From Ophiodon elongatus (Eukaryota > Chordata > Actinopteri > Perciformes > Hexagrammidae): DNA of 64,000 nt. How positions within the stretch are numbered: position 1 is the first letter of the stretch; each line of letters begins with the position of its first letter. A program made the position numbers and the translations under genes. The notes beneath the pieces are model-generated. The model worked only from the letters and a program-made list of their open reading frames with translations, did not search any database and had not been told where the DNA came from. The DNA lies in contig JACSYO010002174.1 of assembly GCA_016806645.1 (NCBI GenBank), forward strand, positions 1,392,501-1,456,500, read 5' to 3'. Below are positions 36,865 to 47,937 of this stretch, in pieces.

Positions 36865-37554
36865 ATGGTTGAATGGACAGACTTCGAGCGCGCCACCATC
36901 CAGGACATCTTCTCCAAGATGGACTATGAGTCAGTGGGCCCTGCAGCTCTTTCCAGGTGAGTCTTAACTGCATTAACAAGGTGTGCTTGAGACGAAATCC
37001 TCGATCATTTTTCAGGATCAGGTTTTAATTTTTCAGACCGTGACAAATGTTCATTTTCTCCCCATCTAAGCCTCTAACATTTATGTTTTTTCCTCAGGTG
37101 TCTGGTCGTCTACCCCTGGACTCAGAGGTATTTCGGTAACTTTGGAAACCTCTACAACGCCGCTGCAATCATGGGAAATCCACTGGTTGCAAAACACGGA
37201 ACGACCATCGTCCACGGTCTGGACCGGGCTGTGAAGAACATGGACAACATCAAGGAAACCTACGCCGAGCTGAGCGTGCTGCACTCCGAGAAACTGCACG
37301 TGGACCCCGACAATTTCAAGGTAAAGTTATGGAACTAATGAAGGCTGATAATCTTGTTCAACAATTACTCAAAAGACGACCAATCTTTCATGTTGCTGAT
37401 GTTTCTGATGCTTGTTGTGTTGCAGCTCATTTCCGACTGCCTGACCATTGTGGTCGCTGCTCGTATGGGCAAAGCCTTCACTGGTGAAGTCCAGGCAGCT
37501 TTCCAGAAGTTCCTGGCCGTGGTGGTGTCCTCCCTGGGAAGACAGTACCATTAG
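36865..37554 (+). CDS. hbb: Beta-globin, beta3 (first copy of the array)
   Basis: Haemoglobin beta chain, 147 codons. Exons 36865-36956, 37098-37320 and 37426-37554. It opens VEWTDFERATIQDIFSKMDY, the array-type exon 1 (Gln12, Met18, AALSR). Distal His63 (VAKHGT), proximal His92, Ser93, Met55, Leu59, Lys62 and His146 (GRQYH) are present, so the residues linked with the fish Bohr/Root effect are kept. Pairs with alpha2 downstream. It is the outermost copy on the nprl3 side of the array and has the most altered promoter. Confidence 0.96.
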
Positions 37555-38591
37555 AGAGCTGCAACACCTTCACATGCTGACCATGAAAAGCTGTTTTTTT
37601 TTTTGGTCTCAAAAGCAAATAAAACAATGAGCAAATCCACCAAGTTGTTTCTCAATAATTGTATTACAAATAGATGTAAAGATGAATAATAGTGCATTTA
37701 ACAAAAATGCACTATAAATAATAATAAATAAAATAAAAGACTGATCTTCAGTGGAGATGGTGAACAATAGCGCTGATAAAATGTAGAGTGGATAAATGAT
37801 CTAAAGAAAAAGATGAATACATACATACAACATTTTTTTTATTGTACTACTGTTGCTGTAATTGTTGTATAATTCTATTGTAAACAAATGCAGGTTGCTT
37901 TTAATTAAATTAATTGCTCCATACACAGAATATATTGTTGCCATTAAATGCTCATGAAAAGGACATTTTAAAGGGAAAATTTGACAAAATGTCAGGGTTA
38001 CTGTATCTAAAGTAATTATTTTTTCTTTCAGGTAATCGGTTTCTTGTCCTTGTCTGCATTATGAACAACATTATTAATCAAATGTCAAATGTTTAATATA
38101 ACAACAATAACAACAACAATAAAAATAACACTAACTCCTGTGTCATGGCTCACAATCGTCACATTTTGAACAACGCCAAATAAAGAGTTAATGTATTTTA
38201 ATATTTTAAGGAAAAACGTTGATTTCACCAAAATATAAAGGCTATGTAAAGTGTTTTACTCTTGTTTTCTAAAAGTCATAGTAAATAGGTTTTTGTCGAA
38301 ACAATATTGATCGATGATCAAAATACTTCCAAATAAATTTTCTCTAAATTGACATGCAGTGAATGGACTAATTGTTTCGGCTCTAATGTTTGACTGAGTT
38401 TAAAATGTGACTTGTTTGATGTTTTAACTCTGCTTTATGCTGTAGATGTGACTTTTGATCTACTGTATGACACAAACCATCACAAATAAAAACCAGAAAA
38501 CAACAATTGCTTTGCTTTTGGCATGAATGCATTTATTGATCATTTTGCACTGTAAGCTCATGCTGCAGTCTCCGTCATCTTCTCCTGCTGT
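37555..38591. other. Convergent spacer beta3/alpha2
   Basis: 3' untranslated regions of both genes: beta signal AATAAA near 37618, alpha signal TTTATT (reverse strand AATAAA) at 38532-38537. Compared with the beta4/alpha3 spacer it lacks a segment of about 280 bases corresponding to roughly 42304-42570. No gene. Confidence 0.65.
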
Positions 38592-39312
38592 TTATCGGTA
38601 CTTCTCAGCCAGGGCCAGAGACAGAGCAGCCAGGAACTTGTCCAGAGCCACGTGGGTCTCAGGGGTGAACTCTTTGGGGAACATGATGGCCATGACCACG
38701 AGGAGGTTGTGAGAGAGAATCTGTGAAAAGAAGGTAATCACACAGATGTTACATATATGGAGTTTTTTTTGACTCTTCACACCACACATGGGAGCATTAT
38801 GTGCGTGACCACAACAAATGGACCTGTTGCAGGTCTGTAACCCCCTCAACGATCTCAGTTTGAGGAACACTTCATATCACAGACTATTATCTTGTCATGA
38901 CTTTGGCTCTGCACCTTGAAGTTGGCAGGGTCCACACGCAGGGTGAAGGCATGCAGCTCACTGAGGCTCAGAAGACCTTCTTTCAGGTTGTCGATTTTGC
39001 TCACAGCATCTGCAACTCCAGACATCACAGTTATTCCGTGCTTCCTCACAGTGGGAGAGGTGGGGCTCTGGTCCTTCCAGTGGGAGAAGTAAGTCTTGGT
39101 CTGCGGGTACACCGTCAGCATCCTGGGTCACAAAAAAATACAGTGTGAGGCGTTTATAAATGAATCAGTAAATGATGGAGCAGGTTACATCAATCAGTTT
39201 GTGGTCATAGTTACCTTGCCACAGCATCGGTGCCGATGTCCTCCGCCTTTCCAGACACTATAGCCCAGAAGGCTTTGACTGCCTCCTTGTCCTTAGCTGT
39301 AAGACTGGTCAT
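38592..39312 (-). CDS. hba: Alpha-globin, alpha2
   Basis: Haemoglobin alpha chain, 144 residues. Exons 39312-39215, 39122-38915 and 38720-38592 (98/208/129 nt). It opens MTSLTAKDKEAVKAFWAIV: relative to alpha1 one extra codon (Thr) precedes the usual Ser-Leu. Distal His60 (VRKHGI) and proximal His89 (SELHAFTLRVD) in mature numbering; ends EKYR. Exon 2 looks identical in alpha2 through alpha7. Its minus-strand TATA box (TATAAAAA, 39374-39367) is the best of the array, since alpha3, 4, 6 and 7 read CATAAAAA. Head-to-head with beta4. Confidence 0.96.
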
Positions 39313-40808
39313 CTTGGTGGTTGAATGAGTGCTGCTGAATGCTGTTATGAGCCCAAACTCTGAGGGTTTTTATACTTGAAACAGAGCTGGGACACACCCA
39401 GAACCTCCTCTAAGATATGCTGCACAAGGCGTTCCGCTATATGTCTCAGCCCCCATGAGATAAACAAAAACTAGCTTCTTTGAATTTGACAATATCTTTT
39501 TAAATCATCAGAATTCAAGTGTGTATTCTTTAGAAGTCCAATATAAAAGTTCCAAAAATAAAAGTAGCAGTAAAAATGCCCCTTTTCAGATTCTTTAATT
39601 TTTATATCATTGTGTTATAATCATTGATGTGATAAAGTGTCAATCATTGGTAAAGGTGGGCTGATTTTAATAACTTTATAATGCTGGGTAGCTTGATCTA
39701 TTGTATAATAATTGATTAGTCTGTTTCAATTTCTTTCATTAACAATCTATATCTGTAACGTAACTGAGCTTGTCAAATGAATGTAGTAAAAAGTAGGCCT
39801 AAAATACTTGCCTTTAAAATGTAATGGAGTAGAAGTAGAAAGTATAGCATGAAAGTAGTACCTTAAAACTGTGAGTAAATACAGTAGTTGATGTTAGACT
39901 ATTTAATGTTTTTTTTATATATATATATATAATGAACTATAGAGGGGTGGATGCTATATTAAAATATTCAATAAAGTAGAAAAACCATGTGTGTGTGTGT
40001 GTTTTCAACTTTAAATGTCCTATTCAGTTTGTGATGAGCTTCTACTTTATCATTTAACATACATATTAGATTTAGATTTATGGACACAAGTCAATTCAGG
40101 ACTGGTGAGCTGCAGGAGTTACTGGCACAAGGAATTAAAATCACCACATAAGCATATTCACATTAATGATAGAAAAAATAACAATACAAAGGAATAAAGA
40201 GAATTTCACATCGAACCCTTTGACAGCAGAAATCCCCCTTGATGTGCTGCTTGATGTTGATGACCGATGAATAAATAAAAACAAACATATACTAATGTTT
40301 GATGGATGTGATTCACGTGATCGATCAACATTGTTTAGTTCACTTTAAAGATCGCTGTCCAAGGTTCTGATGCTGAGACCTCCAAGGAGGTCGTCAGTGT
40401 GACCAAAAGATTCAGACAAAAGAAGGAAAACAAGCCTCAGTAAAGATGAAAACACTTTCCCACTTATTGTCGCTTAAAACACTCTACGCTATCATTATAT
40501 ATAAATCATCGTGGGTCTGAGGCTCTTTGCATATTTGCATTGTTAAATGATATCTGTGCAGCTGCAGAGGTGTGACTAAACTTTACAGACAAACTATTTC
40601 TAGTACTTCTGTCTCAGAGATAACTAATCTAGTTAGAGCAGATACGCCCTTCACTTATCATTGTTGCAAATAACACAGAATTTGACTGGCCCACCGCCCA
40701 TCCAATCACGTGCTTTTGGGCGGGGAGCTAGGGGGCTTTAAAAGTTGCATCTGTTGTCTGAGAGCGCATGATCTACTGAGCAGCACAGGACAATCTACAC
40801 CCGGCACA
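39313..40808. promoter_or_regulatory. Head-to-head intergenic region alpha2/beta4
   Basis: Alpha end: TATA at 39367-39374, then acacccag (CACCC) and taagata (GATA) near 39395-39415. Beta end: CTTATCA (GATA, reverse) 40654-40660, ccaccgccc near 40691, CCAAT 40702-40706 fused to E-box CACGTG 40707-40712, gggcgggg near 40718, TATA-like TTTAAAA 40737-40743. The middle has a short (TA)n at about 39917-39931 and a (GT)n near 39988-40001. No gene between. Confidence 0.75.
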
Positions 40809-41518
40809 ATGGTTGAATGGACAGACTTCGAGCGCGCCACCATCCAGGACATCTTCTCCAAGATGGACTATGAGTCAGTGGGCCCTGCAGCTCTTTCCAG
40901 GTGAGTCTTAACTGCATTAACAAGGTGTGCTTGAGACGAAAGCCTCGACCATATTTTAGGATCAGGATTTTGTTTTTTCATCGTGCACAATGTGTTTCAG
41001 ACCATCACAAATGTTCATTTTCTCCCCATCTAACCCTCTAACATTTATGTTTTTTCCTCAGGTGTCTGGTCGTCTACCCCTGGACTCAGAGGTATTTCGG
41101 TAACTTTGGAAACCTCTACAACGCTGCTGCAATCATGGGAAATCCAATGGTTGCAAAACACGGAACGACCATCGTCCACGGTCTGGACCGGGCTGTGAAG
41201 AACATGGACAACATCAAGGAAACCTACGCCGAGCTGAGCGTGCTGCACTCCGAGAAACTGCACGTGGACCCCGACAATTTCAAGGTAAAGTTGTGGAACT
41301 AATGAAGGCTGATAATCTTGTTCAACAATTACTCAAAAAAAGACCAATCTTTCATGTTGCTGATGTTTCTGATGCTTGTTGTGTTGCAGCTCATTTCCGA
41401 CTGCCTGACCATTGTGGTCGCTGCTCGTATGGGCAAAGCCTTCACTGGTGAAGTCCAGGCAGCTTTCCAGAAGTTCATGGCCGTGGTGGTGTCCTCCCTG
41501 GGAAGACAGTACCATTAG
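40809..41518 (+). CDS. hbb: Beta-globin, beta4
   Basis: Haemoglobin beta chain, 147 codons. Exons 40809-40900, 41062-41284 and 41390-41518. Nearly the same as beta3: it has Met59 (NPMVAKHG) instead of Leu59 and QKFMAVVV instead of QKFLAVVV in the H helix. Distal His63, proximal His92, Ser93 and C-terminal GRQYH with His146 are present. Intron 1 is longer than in beta3 by a short segment containing ttttgttttttcatcgtgc. Intact; pairs with alpha3. Confidence 0.96.
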
Positions 41519-42879
41519 AGAGCTGCAACACCTTCACATGATGACAATGAAAAGCTGTTTTTTTTTTTGTTCGTCTCAAAAGCAAATAAAACAATGAGCA
41601 AATCCACCAAGTTGTTTCTCAATAATTTTATTACAAATAGATGTAAAGATGAATAATAGTGCATTTGACATAAAAATAAATAAAATAAAAGACTGATCTT
41701 CAGTGAAGATGGTGAACAATAGCGCTGATAAAATGCAGTTAGAGTGGATGAATGATCTCAAAAAAAGATGAATAAAAGATGATGAAAAACATAAGAAGAT
41801 GTAACACCATCATATGTAATTAAAATACATGAACAAAACAATGTTTTGATTTTACAACTGTTGCTGTAATTGTTGTATAACTCTATTGTAAATAAATGCA
41901 GGTTGCCTTTATTTAAATTAATTGCTCCATGCACAGAATATATTGTTGCCATTAAATGCTCATGAAAAGGACATTTTAAAGGGAAAAGTTGACAAAATGT
42001 CAGGGTTACTGTATATAAAGTATTTTTGTTCTTTCTATTTAATCGGTTTCTTGTCCTTGTCTGCATTATGAACAACATTATTAATCAAATGTCAAATGTC
42101 AAATGTCAAATGTCAAACATTTAATATAACAACAATAACAACAACAATAATAACAACACTAACTACTGTGTCATGGCTCACCATTGTCACATTTTGAACA
42201 ACGCCACATAAAGAGTTAATGTATTTTAATATTCTAAGGAAAAACATTGATTTCACCAAAATATAAAGGCTATGTAAAGTGTTTTACTCTCTTTTTCTAA
42301 AAGTCTGTGAATTATGAAAATAAAGTAACTTTAACATAACTATTGTTGCCAGTAACGATTGTTTTTATTTATTACTCTGCCGATTTTTAAATTCATATCA
42401 ATTTATCGTATAGTATATAATTAAATGAAGAAATCTCGAGATAAAAAGGCTCTGAGGTGACGTCTTCAAATGTTTCGTTTTGTATCACTGATATATAATA
42501 ATTTCACAGTGATATAAAACAGAGAAAGAGAGCAAATTCTGATATTTGAGAGAATCTGAAAAAATTAATGTTTTAGGTTTTTGTCGAAACAATATTTATC
42601 AATGATCAAAATAGTTCCAAATTAATTTTCTCTAAATTGACATGCAGTGAATGGACTAATTGTTTCGGCTCTAATGTTTGAATGAGTTTAAAATGTGACT
42701 TGTTTGATGTTTTAACTCTGCTTTATGCTGTAGATGTGACTTTTGATCTACTGTATGACACAAACCATCACAAATAAAAACCAGAAAACAACAATTGCTT
42801 TGCTTTTGGCATGAATGCATTTATTGATCATTTTGCACTGTAAGCTCATGCTGCAGTCTCCGTCATCTTCTCCTGCTGT
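41519..42879. other. Convergent spacer beta4/alpha3
   Basis: The full-length form of the unit spacer (about 1.36 kb). It contains tandem tcaaatg repeats at about 42086-42113 and (AAC)n-like runs near 42128-42155. 3' untranslated regions of both genes; no other gene. Confidence 0.65.
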
Positions 42880-43605
42880 TTATCGATACTTCTCAGCCAG
42901 GGCCAGAGACAGAGCAGCCAGGAACTTGTCCAGAGCCACGTGGGTCTCAGGGGTGAACTCTTTGGGGAACATGATGGCCATGACCACGAGGAGGTTGTGA
43001 GAGAGAATCTGTGAAAAGAAAGCAATCATACAGATGTTACATATATGGAGGTTTTTTAACTCCCCACACCAACCACACACGGGAGCATTATGTGCTTGAC
43101 AACAACAGATGGACCTGTTGCAGGTCTGTAACCCCCTCAATGATCTCAGTTTGAGGAACACTTCATATCACAGACTATTATCTTGTCATGACTTTGGCTC
43201 TGCACCTTGAAGTTGGCAGGGTCCACACGCAGGGTGAAGGCATGCAGCTCACTGAGGCTCAGAAGACCTTCTTTCAGGTTGTCGATTTTGCTCACAGCAT
43301 CTGCAACTCCAGACATCACAGTTATTCCGTGCTTCCTCACAGTGGGAGAGGTGGGGCTCTGGTCCTTCCAGTGGGAGAAGTAAGTCTTGGTCTGCGGGTA
43401 CACCGTCAGCATCCTGGGTCACAAAAAAATACAAAGTGTGAGGAGTTTATAAATGAATCAGTAAATGATGGAGCAGGTTACATCACTCAGTTTCTGGTCA
43501 TAGTTACCTTGCCACAGCATCGGTGCCGATGTCCTCCGCCTTTCCAGACACTATAGCCCAGAAGGCTTTGACTGCCTCCTTGTCCTTAGCTGTCAGACTG
43601 GTCAT
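42880..43605 (-). CDS. hba: Alpha-globin, alpha3
   Basis: Haemoglobin alpha chain, 144 residues. Exons 43605-43508, 43413-43206 and 43008-42880. Same protein sequence as alpha2 as far as can be compared by eye (MTSLTAKDKEAVKAFWAIV start, VRKHGI, SELHAFTLRVD, MFPKEFTPETHV, EKYR end). Differences are silent or intronic. Minus-strand TATA-like element is CATAAAAA (about 43666-43660). Head-to-head with beta5. Confidence 0.96.
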
Positions 43606-45123
43606 CTTGGTGGTTGAATGAGTGCTGCTGAATGCTGTTATGAGCCCAAACTCTGAGGGTTTTTATGCTTGAAACAGAGCTGGGACACACCCAGAACCTC
43701 CTCTAAGATATGCTGCACAAGGCGTTCCACGTTATGTCTCAGCCCCCATGACATAAACAAAAAATATCTTTGTGGCTCTCGAGCTTCTTTGAATTTGACA
43801 CTATCTTTTTAAATCATCAGAATTCAAGTGTGTATGCTTTAGAAGTCAAGTATAAAAGTTCCAAACGTAAATGTAGCAGGAAAAATGCGTCATTTAAGAT
43901 TCATGATCATTATATCATTGTGTTATAATCATTGATGTGATAAAGTGTCCATCATTGGTAAAGGTGGGCTGATTTTAATGACTTTATAATGCTGGGTAGC
44001 TTGATCTATTCTGTAATAATTGATTAGTCTGTTTCTATTTATTTCATTGACAATCTACATCTGTAAAGTAAGCTTGTCAAATGAATGTAAAAAAAAGTAA
44101 GTTTACAATACGTGCCTTTAAAATGTAATGGAGTAGAAGTAGAAAGTATAGCATGAAAGTAGTACCTTAAAACTGTGAGTAAATACAGTAGTTGATGTTA
44201 GACTATTTAATGTTTTTTTTTATATATATATATATATATAGTGAACCATAGAGGGGTGGATGCTAAATTAAAATATTCAGTAAAGTAGAAAAACCATGTG
44301 TGTGTGTGTGTTTTCAACTTTATATGTCCTATTCAGCTGGTGATGAGCTTCTACTTTATCATTTAACATACATTTTAGATTTAGATTTATGGACACAAGT
44401 CAATTCAGGACTGGTGAGCTGCAGGAGTTACTGGCACAAGGAATTAAAATCACCAAATAAGCATATACACATTAATGATAGAAAAAAATAATAATACAAA
44501 GGAATAAAGAGAATTTCACATCGAACCCTTTGACAGCAGAAATCCCCCTTGATGTGCTGCTTGATGTTGATGACTGATAACTAGAAAAAGAAACAAACAT
44601 ATAATGTTTGATGGAAGTGATTCACGTCATCGATCAACATTGTTTAGTTCACTTTAAAGATCGCTGTCCAAGGTTCTGATGCTGAGACCTCCAAGGAGGT
44701 CGTCAGTGTGACCAAAAGATTCAGACAAAAGAAGGAAAACAAGCCTCAGTAAAGATGAAAACACTTTCCCACTTATTGTCTCTTAAAACACTTTACGTTA
44801 TCATTCATATATAAATCATCGTGGGTCTGAGGCTCTTTGCATATTTTCATTGTTAAGTGATATCTGTGCAGCTGCGGAGGGGTAACTATACTTTACAGAC
44901 AAACTATGTCTAGTCCTTCTGTCTCAGAGATAACTAATCTAGGCAGAGCAGATACGCCCTTCACTTATCATTGTTGCAAATACATAACACAGAATTTGGC
45001 CGGCCCACCGCCCATCCAATCACGTGCTTTTGGGCGGGGAGCTGGGGGGCTTTAAAAGTTGCATCCTGTTGTCTGAGAGCGCATGATTTACTGAGCAGCA
45101 CAGGACAATCTACACCCGGCACA
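43606..45123. promoter_or_regulatory. Head-to-head intergenic region alpha3/beta5
   Basis: Alpha end: TATA-like at 43660-43666 with CACCC and GATA motifs beyond it. Beta end: CTTATCA 44964-44970, CCAAT 45016-45020, CACGTG 45021-45026, gggcgggg 45032-45039, TTTAAAA 45051-45057. A (TA)n at about 44221-44240 and a (GT)n near 44297-44310 lie in the middle. Confidence 0.75.
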
Positions 45124-45833
45124 ATGGTTGAATGGACAGACTTCGAGCGCGCCACCATCCAGGACATCTTCTCCAAGATTGACTATGAGTCAGTGGGCCC
45201 TGCAGCTCTTTCCAGGTGAGTCTTAACTGCATTAACAAGGTGTGCTTGAGATGAAATCCTCGACCATATTTTAGGATCAGGATTTTGTTCTGTCATCGTG
45301 CACAATGTGTTTCAGACCATCACAAATGTTCATTTTCTCCCCATCTAACCCTCTAACATTTATGTTTTTTCCTCAGGTGTCTGGTCGTCTACCCCTGGAC
45401 TCAGAGGTATTTCGGTAACTTTGGAAACCTCTACAACGCCGCTGCAATCATGGGAAATCCACTGGTTGCAAAACACGGAACGACCATCGTCCACGGTCTG
45501 GACCGGGCTGTGAAGAACATGGACAACATCAAGGAAACCTACGCCGAGCTGAGCGTGCTGCACTCTGAGAAACTGCACGTGGACCCCGACAATTTCAAGG
45601 TAAAGTTGTGGAACTAATGAAGGCTGATAATCTTGTTCAACAATTACTCAAAATACGACCAACCTTTCATGTTGCTGATGTTTCTGATGCTTGTTGTGTT
45701 GCAGCTCATTTCCGACTGCCTGACCATTGTGATCGCTGCTCGTATGGGCAAAGCCTTCACTGGTGAAGTCCAGGCAGCTTTCCAGAAGTTCATGGCCGTG
45801 GTGGTGTCCGCCCTGGGACAACAGTACCATTAG
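45124..45833 (+). CDS. hbb: Beta-globin, beta5
   Basis: Haemoglobin beta chain, 147 codons. Exons 45124-45215, 45377-45599 and 45705-45833. Array type with Ile18 (FSKIDYESV), Leu59, TIVIAARMG and a C-terminus of GQQYH: Gln replaces Arg at 144 but His146 is kept. Distal His63, proximal His92 and Ser93 are intact. Its 3' flank is cut 117 bases after the stop by the L2 insertion; the exons and a possible poly(A) signal AATAAA (near 45899) lie upstream of the insertion, so the gene should be functional. Confidence 0.96.
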
Positions 45834-46191
45834 AGATCTGCAACACCTTTACATGATGACCATGAAAAGCTGTTTTTTTTTTGTTTTGTCTCAAAAGCAA
45901 ATAAAACAATGAGCAAATCCACCAAGTTGTTTCTCAATAATTGTATTACAAGCTAGATGCTTCCTGCTTTCTTACAGTGCAGATGGCTGCTTGCTCTCGC
46001 CTCTGTTTGCATTTTTTCTGCTGATCTTGTTTTGTCAGTGAGAAGTTTTGAGCAGCAGCTCCTGGACACTTGAAAATCACTTGGACTGTATTTCTTTATA
46101 GATTTAACAGGCTATTGCCACAATTCCGCTAGTGTAAAGATAAACTGCTATAGGCTACTTAGCAGCTAAGCTAAAACTAAGTAGCAGCAAG

Positions 46192-47727
46192 ATGCCTCCC
46201 TTACCCACGGATGGCTACGACAAAGTCCTGCAGAAGATTGCAGTCTTGGAAACAAAGATCCACCGACTAGAAGTGAACGTGGAGGTAAATGGACTGTGTG
46301 GGAACAATACCACTATACTATGGACTCAAAATATTGGACAAGCGCAAGCTAAGACACAGCTAACTAGCACCACCAGGCCTACCAAGAAACAGGAGGGCTG
46401 TGTAGCAGTTAATGAATCCTCAAATGGTAGTCCTCCCTGGAACTCTCTCGGTGCAAAGCCGAAGAGGACATCATACCCTCGGGATGTGGGACAACGACTG
46501 ACAGGCAGAGCCCAGAACCCTGAGATTTGTGATGCGACTGGCTGGCCTGCACTACCACACAGGCAGAACTCATCCTCAACCCCTACACACAGCTGGACAC
46601 AGCCAAGAAAAGCTGAGAAAAGTAAAACCAGCAAAGAACCTCTACGGCAACCAGGCCTACAACTTGAGGATGCTAGATCTCCATCTGGTGACCTGGATAA
46701 GCATCTATCTTCTCAAAGCAGGGTAAGAACTGAGAGTAAATGTGAACGTAAAAGGCCACAGGGAACGCTGCTGACTGAGTCTGAAACTTTGATTGTTGGT
46801 GACTATGCTGTAAAAGATGTCAGAACGATGTGCAGCAAGAATACCAAAATACTCTGCTTTCCGACGGATATGGTCTCTAACATGACGGACAAAATCTTGG
46901 ACATCGTGGTTGACCATCCCACGGTGAAAAACATCATCGTGCATACAGGAAGCTGTGATACTGTGAAACAACAGTCTGAAGTTCTGAAGCGAGACTTCAT
47001 TGATCTGTTAAGCACAGTCAGCTCTGTCGATGCGGAGGTGTTTATCAGTGGCCCTCTTCCACCAGTCAGAGGAGGAGATGAAAGATTCAGCAGGCTGTTT
47101 GCACTGAACAAATGGCTGTCAACTGCATGTACTGACCATTCAGTATATTTTATCAACAATTTTTACCTTTTCTGGGAGCGCAGACACGTTTTTAAGGCAG
47201 ATGGAGTTTGCCTGAACAAGTCAGGGGTAAAACTGTTTACCTCCAATCTATTTTTCTTCCTGCGTGACCCGTCTGTTCCCACTGCCAAGGACAGGAGACA
47301 AGAGGAGTCTAAACAAGAGATAACCACAGAGCATCGCCGTGGAGACCATACGGGAAGGATGCCCCCGCCTGAGGAGAGCCAAGAGGAGGAGTGTCCAACC
47401 ATTTTACTTCCCTCACCAGCACCTACTTCCACCCCCCAGACTCCATCCAGGTCCTCCCCCTCCTTCTCCACCCCATCTCCATCCTCCCCCCACCTGGAGT
47501 TCACTGACCACATGAATGAGCTGGTCACTGCTGAAACCAAATACACTCCCCGCAGCACTCCCCTTTTCCCTCCTAAACTCCCTCCTCGACGTACACCTCC
47601 TCCGCCACTGGATCTTAGTCCTCAGCCAGTTTTGACACAATTGGTGAAGATAAAGCGCACTGCCCCTCCCCCGCCTCCACTCCACAACCATCCTCTGTCT
47701 TCCCTACCTGATAAAGGCATTAATTGA
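46192..47727 (+). CDS. L2 ORF1 protein, esterase-like (SGNH-type)
   Basis: Uninterrupted 511-codon frame. Residues 1-40 are a short heptad-like region (VLQKIAVLETKIHRLEVNV, likely coiled coil). Residues about 198-370 resemble the SGNH-hydrolase domain that CR1/L2 elements carry in ORF1 (LIVGDYAVKDVRTM, IIVHTGSCD, ISGPLPPVRGG, FKADGVCLNKSGVKLF). The C-terminal 130 residues are Pro/Ser-rich. The block that usually reads GDS has GDY, and the usual DG.H block reads DGVC, so both presumptive catalytic residues are replaced here. Family assignment is from known L2/CR1 architecture; binding of the element RNA is only the presumed role. Confidence 0.75.
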   Translation: MPPLPTDGYDKVLQKIAVLETKIHRLEVNVEVNGLCGNNTTILWTQNIGQAQAKTQLTSTTRPTKKQEGCVAVNESSNGSPPWNSLGAKPKRTSYPRDVGQRLTGRAQNPEICDATGWPALPHRQNSSSTPTHSWTQPRKAEKSKTSKEPLRQPGLQLEDARSPSGDLDKHLSSQSRVRTESKCERKRPQGTLLTESETLIVGDYAVKDVRTMCSKNTKILCFPTDMVSNMTDKILDIVVDHPTVKNIIVHTGSCDTVKQQSEVLKRDFIDLLSTVSSVDAEVFISGPLPPVRGGDERFSRLFALNKWLSTACTDHSVYFINNFYLFWERRHVFKADGVCLNKSGVKLFTSNLFFFLRDPSVPTAKDRRQEESKQEITTEHRRGDHTGRMPPPEESQEEECPTILLPSPAPTSTPQTPSRSSPSFSTPSPSSPHLEFTDHMNELVTAETKYTPRSTPLFPPKLPPRRTPPPPLDLSPQPVLTQLVKIKRTAPPPPPLHNHPLSSLPDKGIN

Positions 47728-47937
47728 TATCTTCTGGGTCCAGGCTACAAGGCTAATGACACCACTGATTCTCTACAGGAACAGTCGGGGCCCTGTATGC
47801 AGTTAGCCTTCTCAATTCCTGTCCTGATAGTTTATAGAAAAAGAAAGGTGAGGCTGCGAAGAAACATTAGTAAATCTGCACCTATACCTATACCTATCAA
47901 ATTTAACATTCATTCCTCGTCAGCCTGTTCAAATAAA

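Noticed and set aside
37081..37299. Conserved reverse-strand frame opposite beta exon 2, repeated in every beta gene (MQFLGVQHAQLGVGFLD..)
   Set aside because: It is the antisense shadow of a highly conserved exon; it spans the intron border and has no start context or family.
38527..38712. Conserved forward frame opposite alpha exon 3 (MHLLIILHCKLMLQ..)
   Set aside because: Antisense shadow of exon 3 and the 3' untranslated region.
38897..39148. Conserved forward frame opposite alpha exon 2 (MTLALHLEVGRVHTQ..), repeated in each alpha gene
   Set aside because: Antisense shadow of the alpha exon; its conservation is that of the globin.
40710..40904. Longer beta start (MLLGGELGGFKSC..) in frame with exon 1
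   Set aside because: It starts at a non-ATG codon inside the promoter, upstream of the TATA-like element. The true ATG follows at 40809 and gives the normal chain length.
41882..43173. CRISPR-like or satellite array in globin spacers
   Set aside because: The repeats (tcaaatg, AAC runs) are short and without spacers; they are microsatellite-like.
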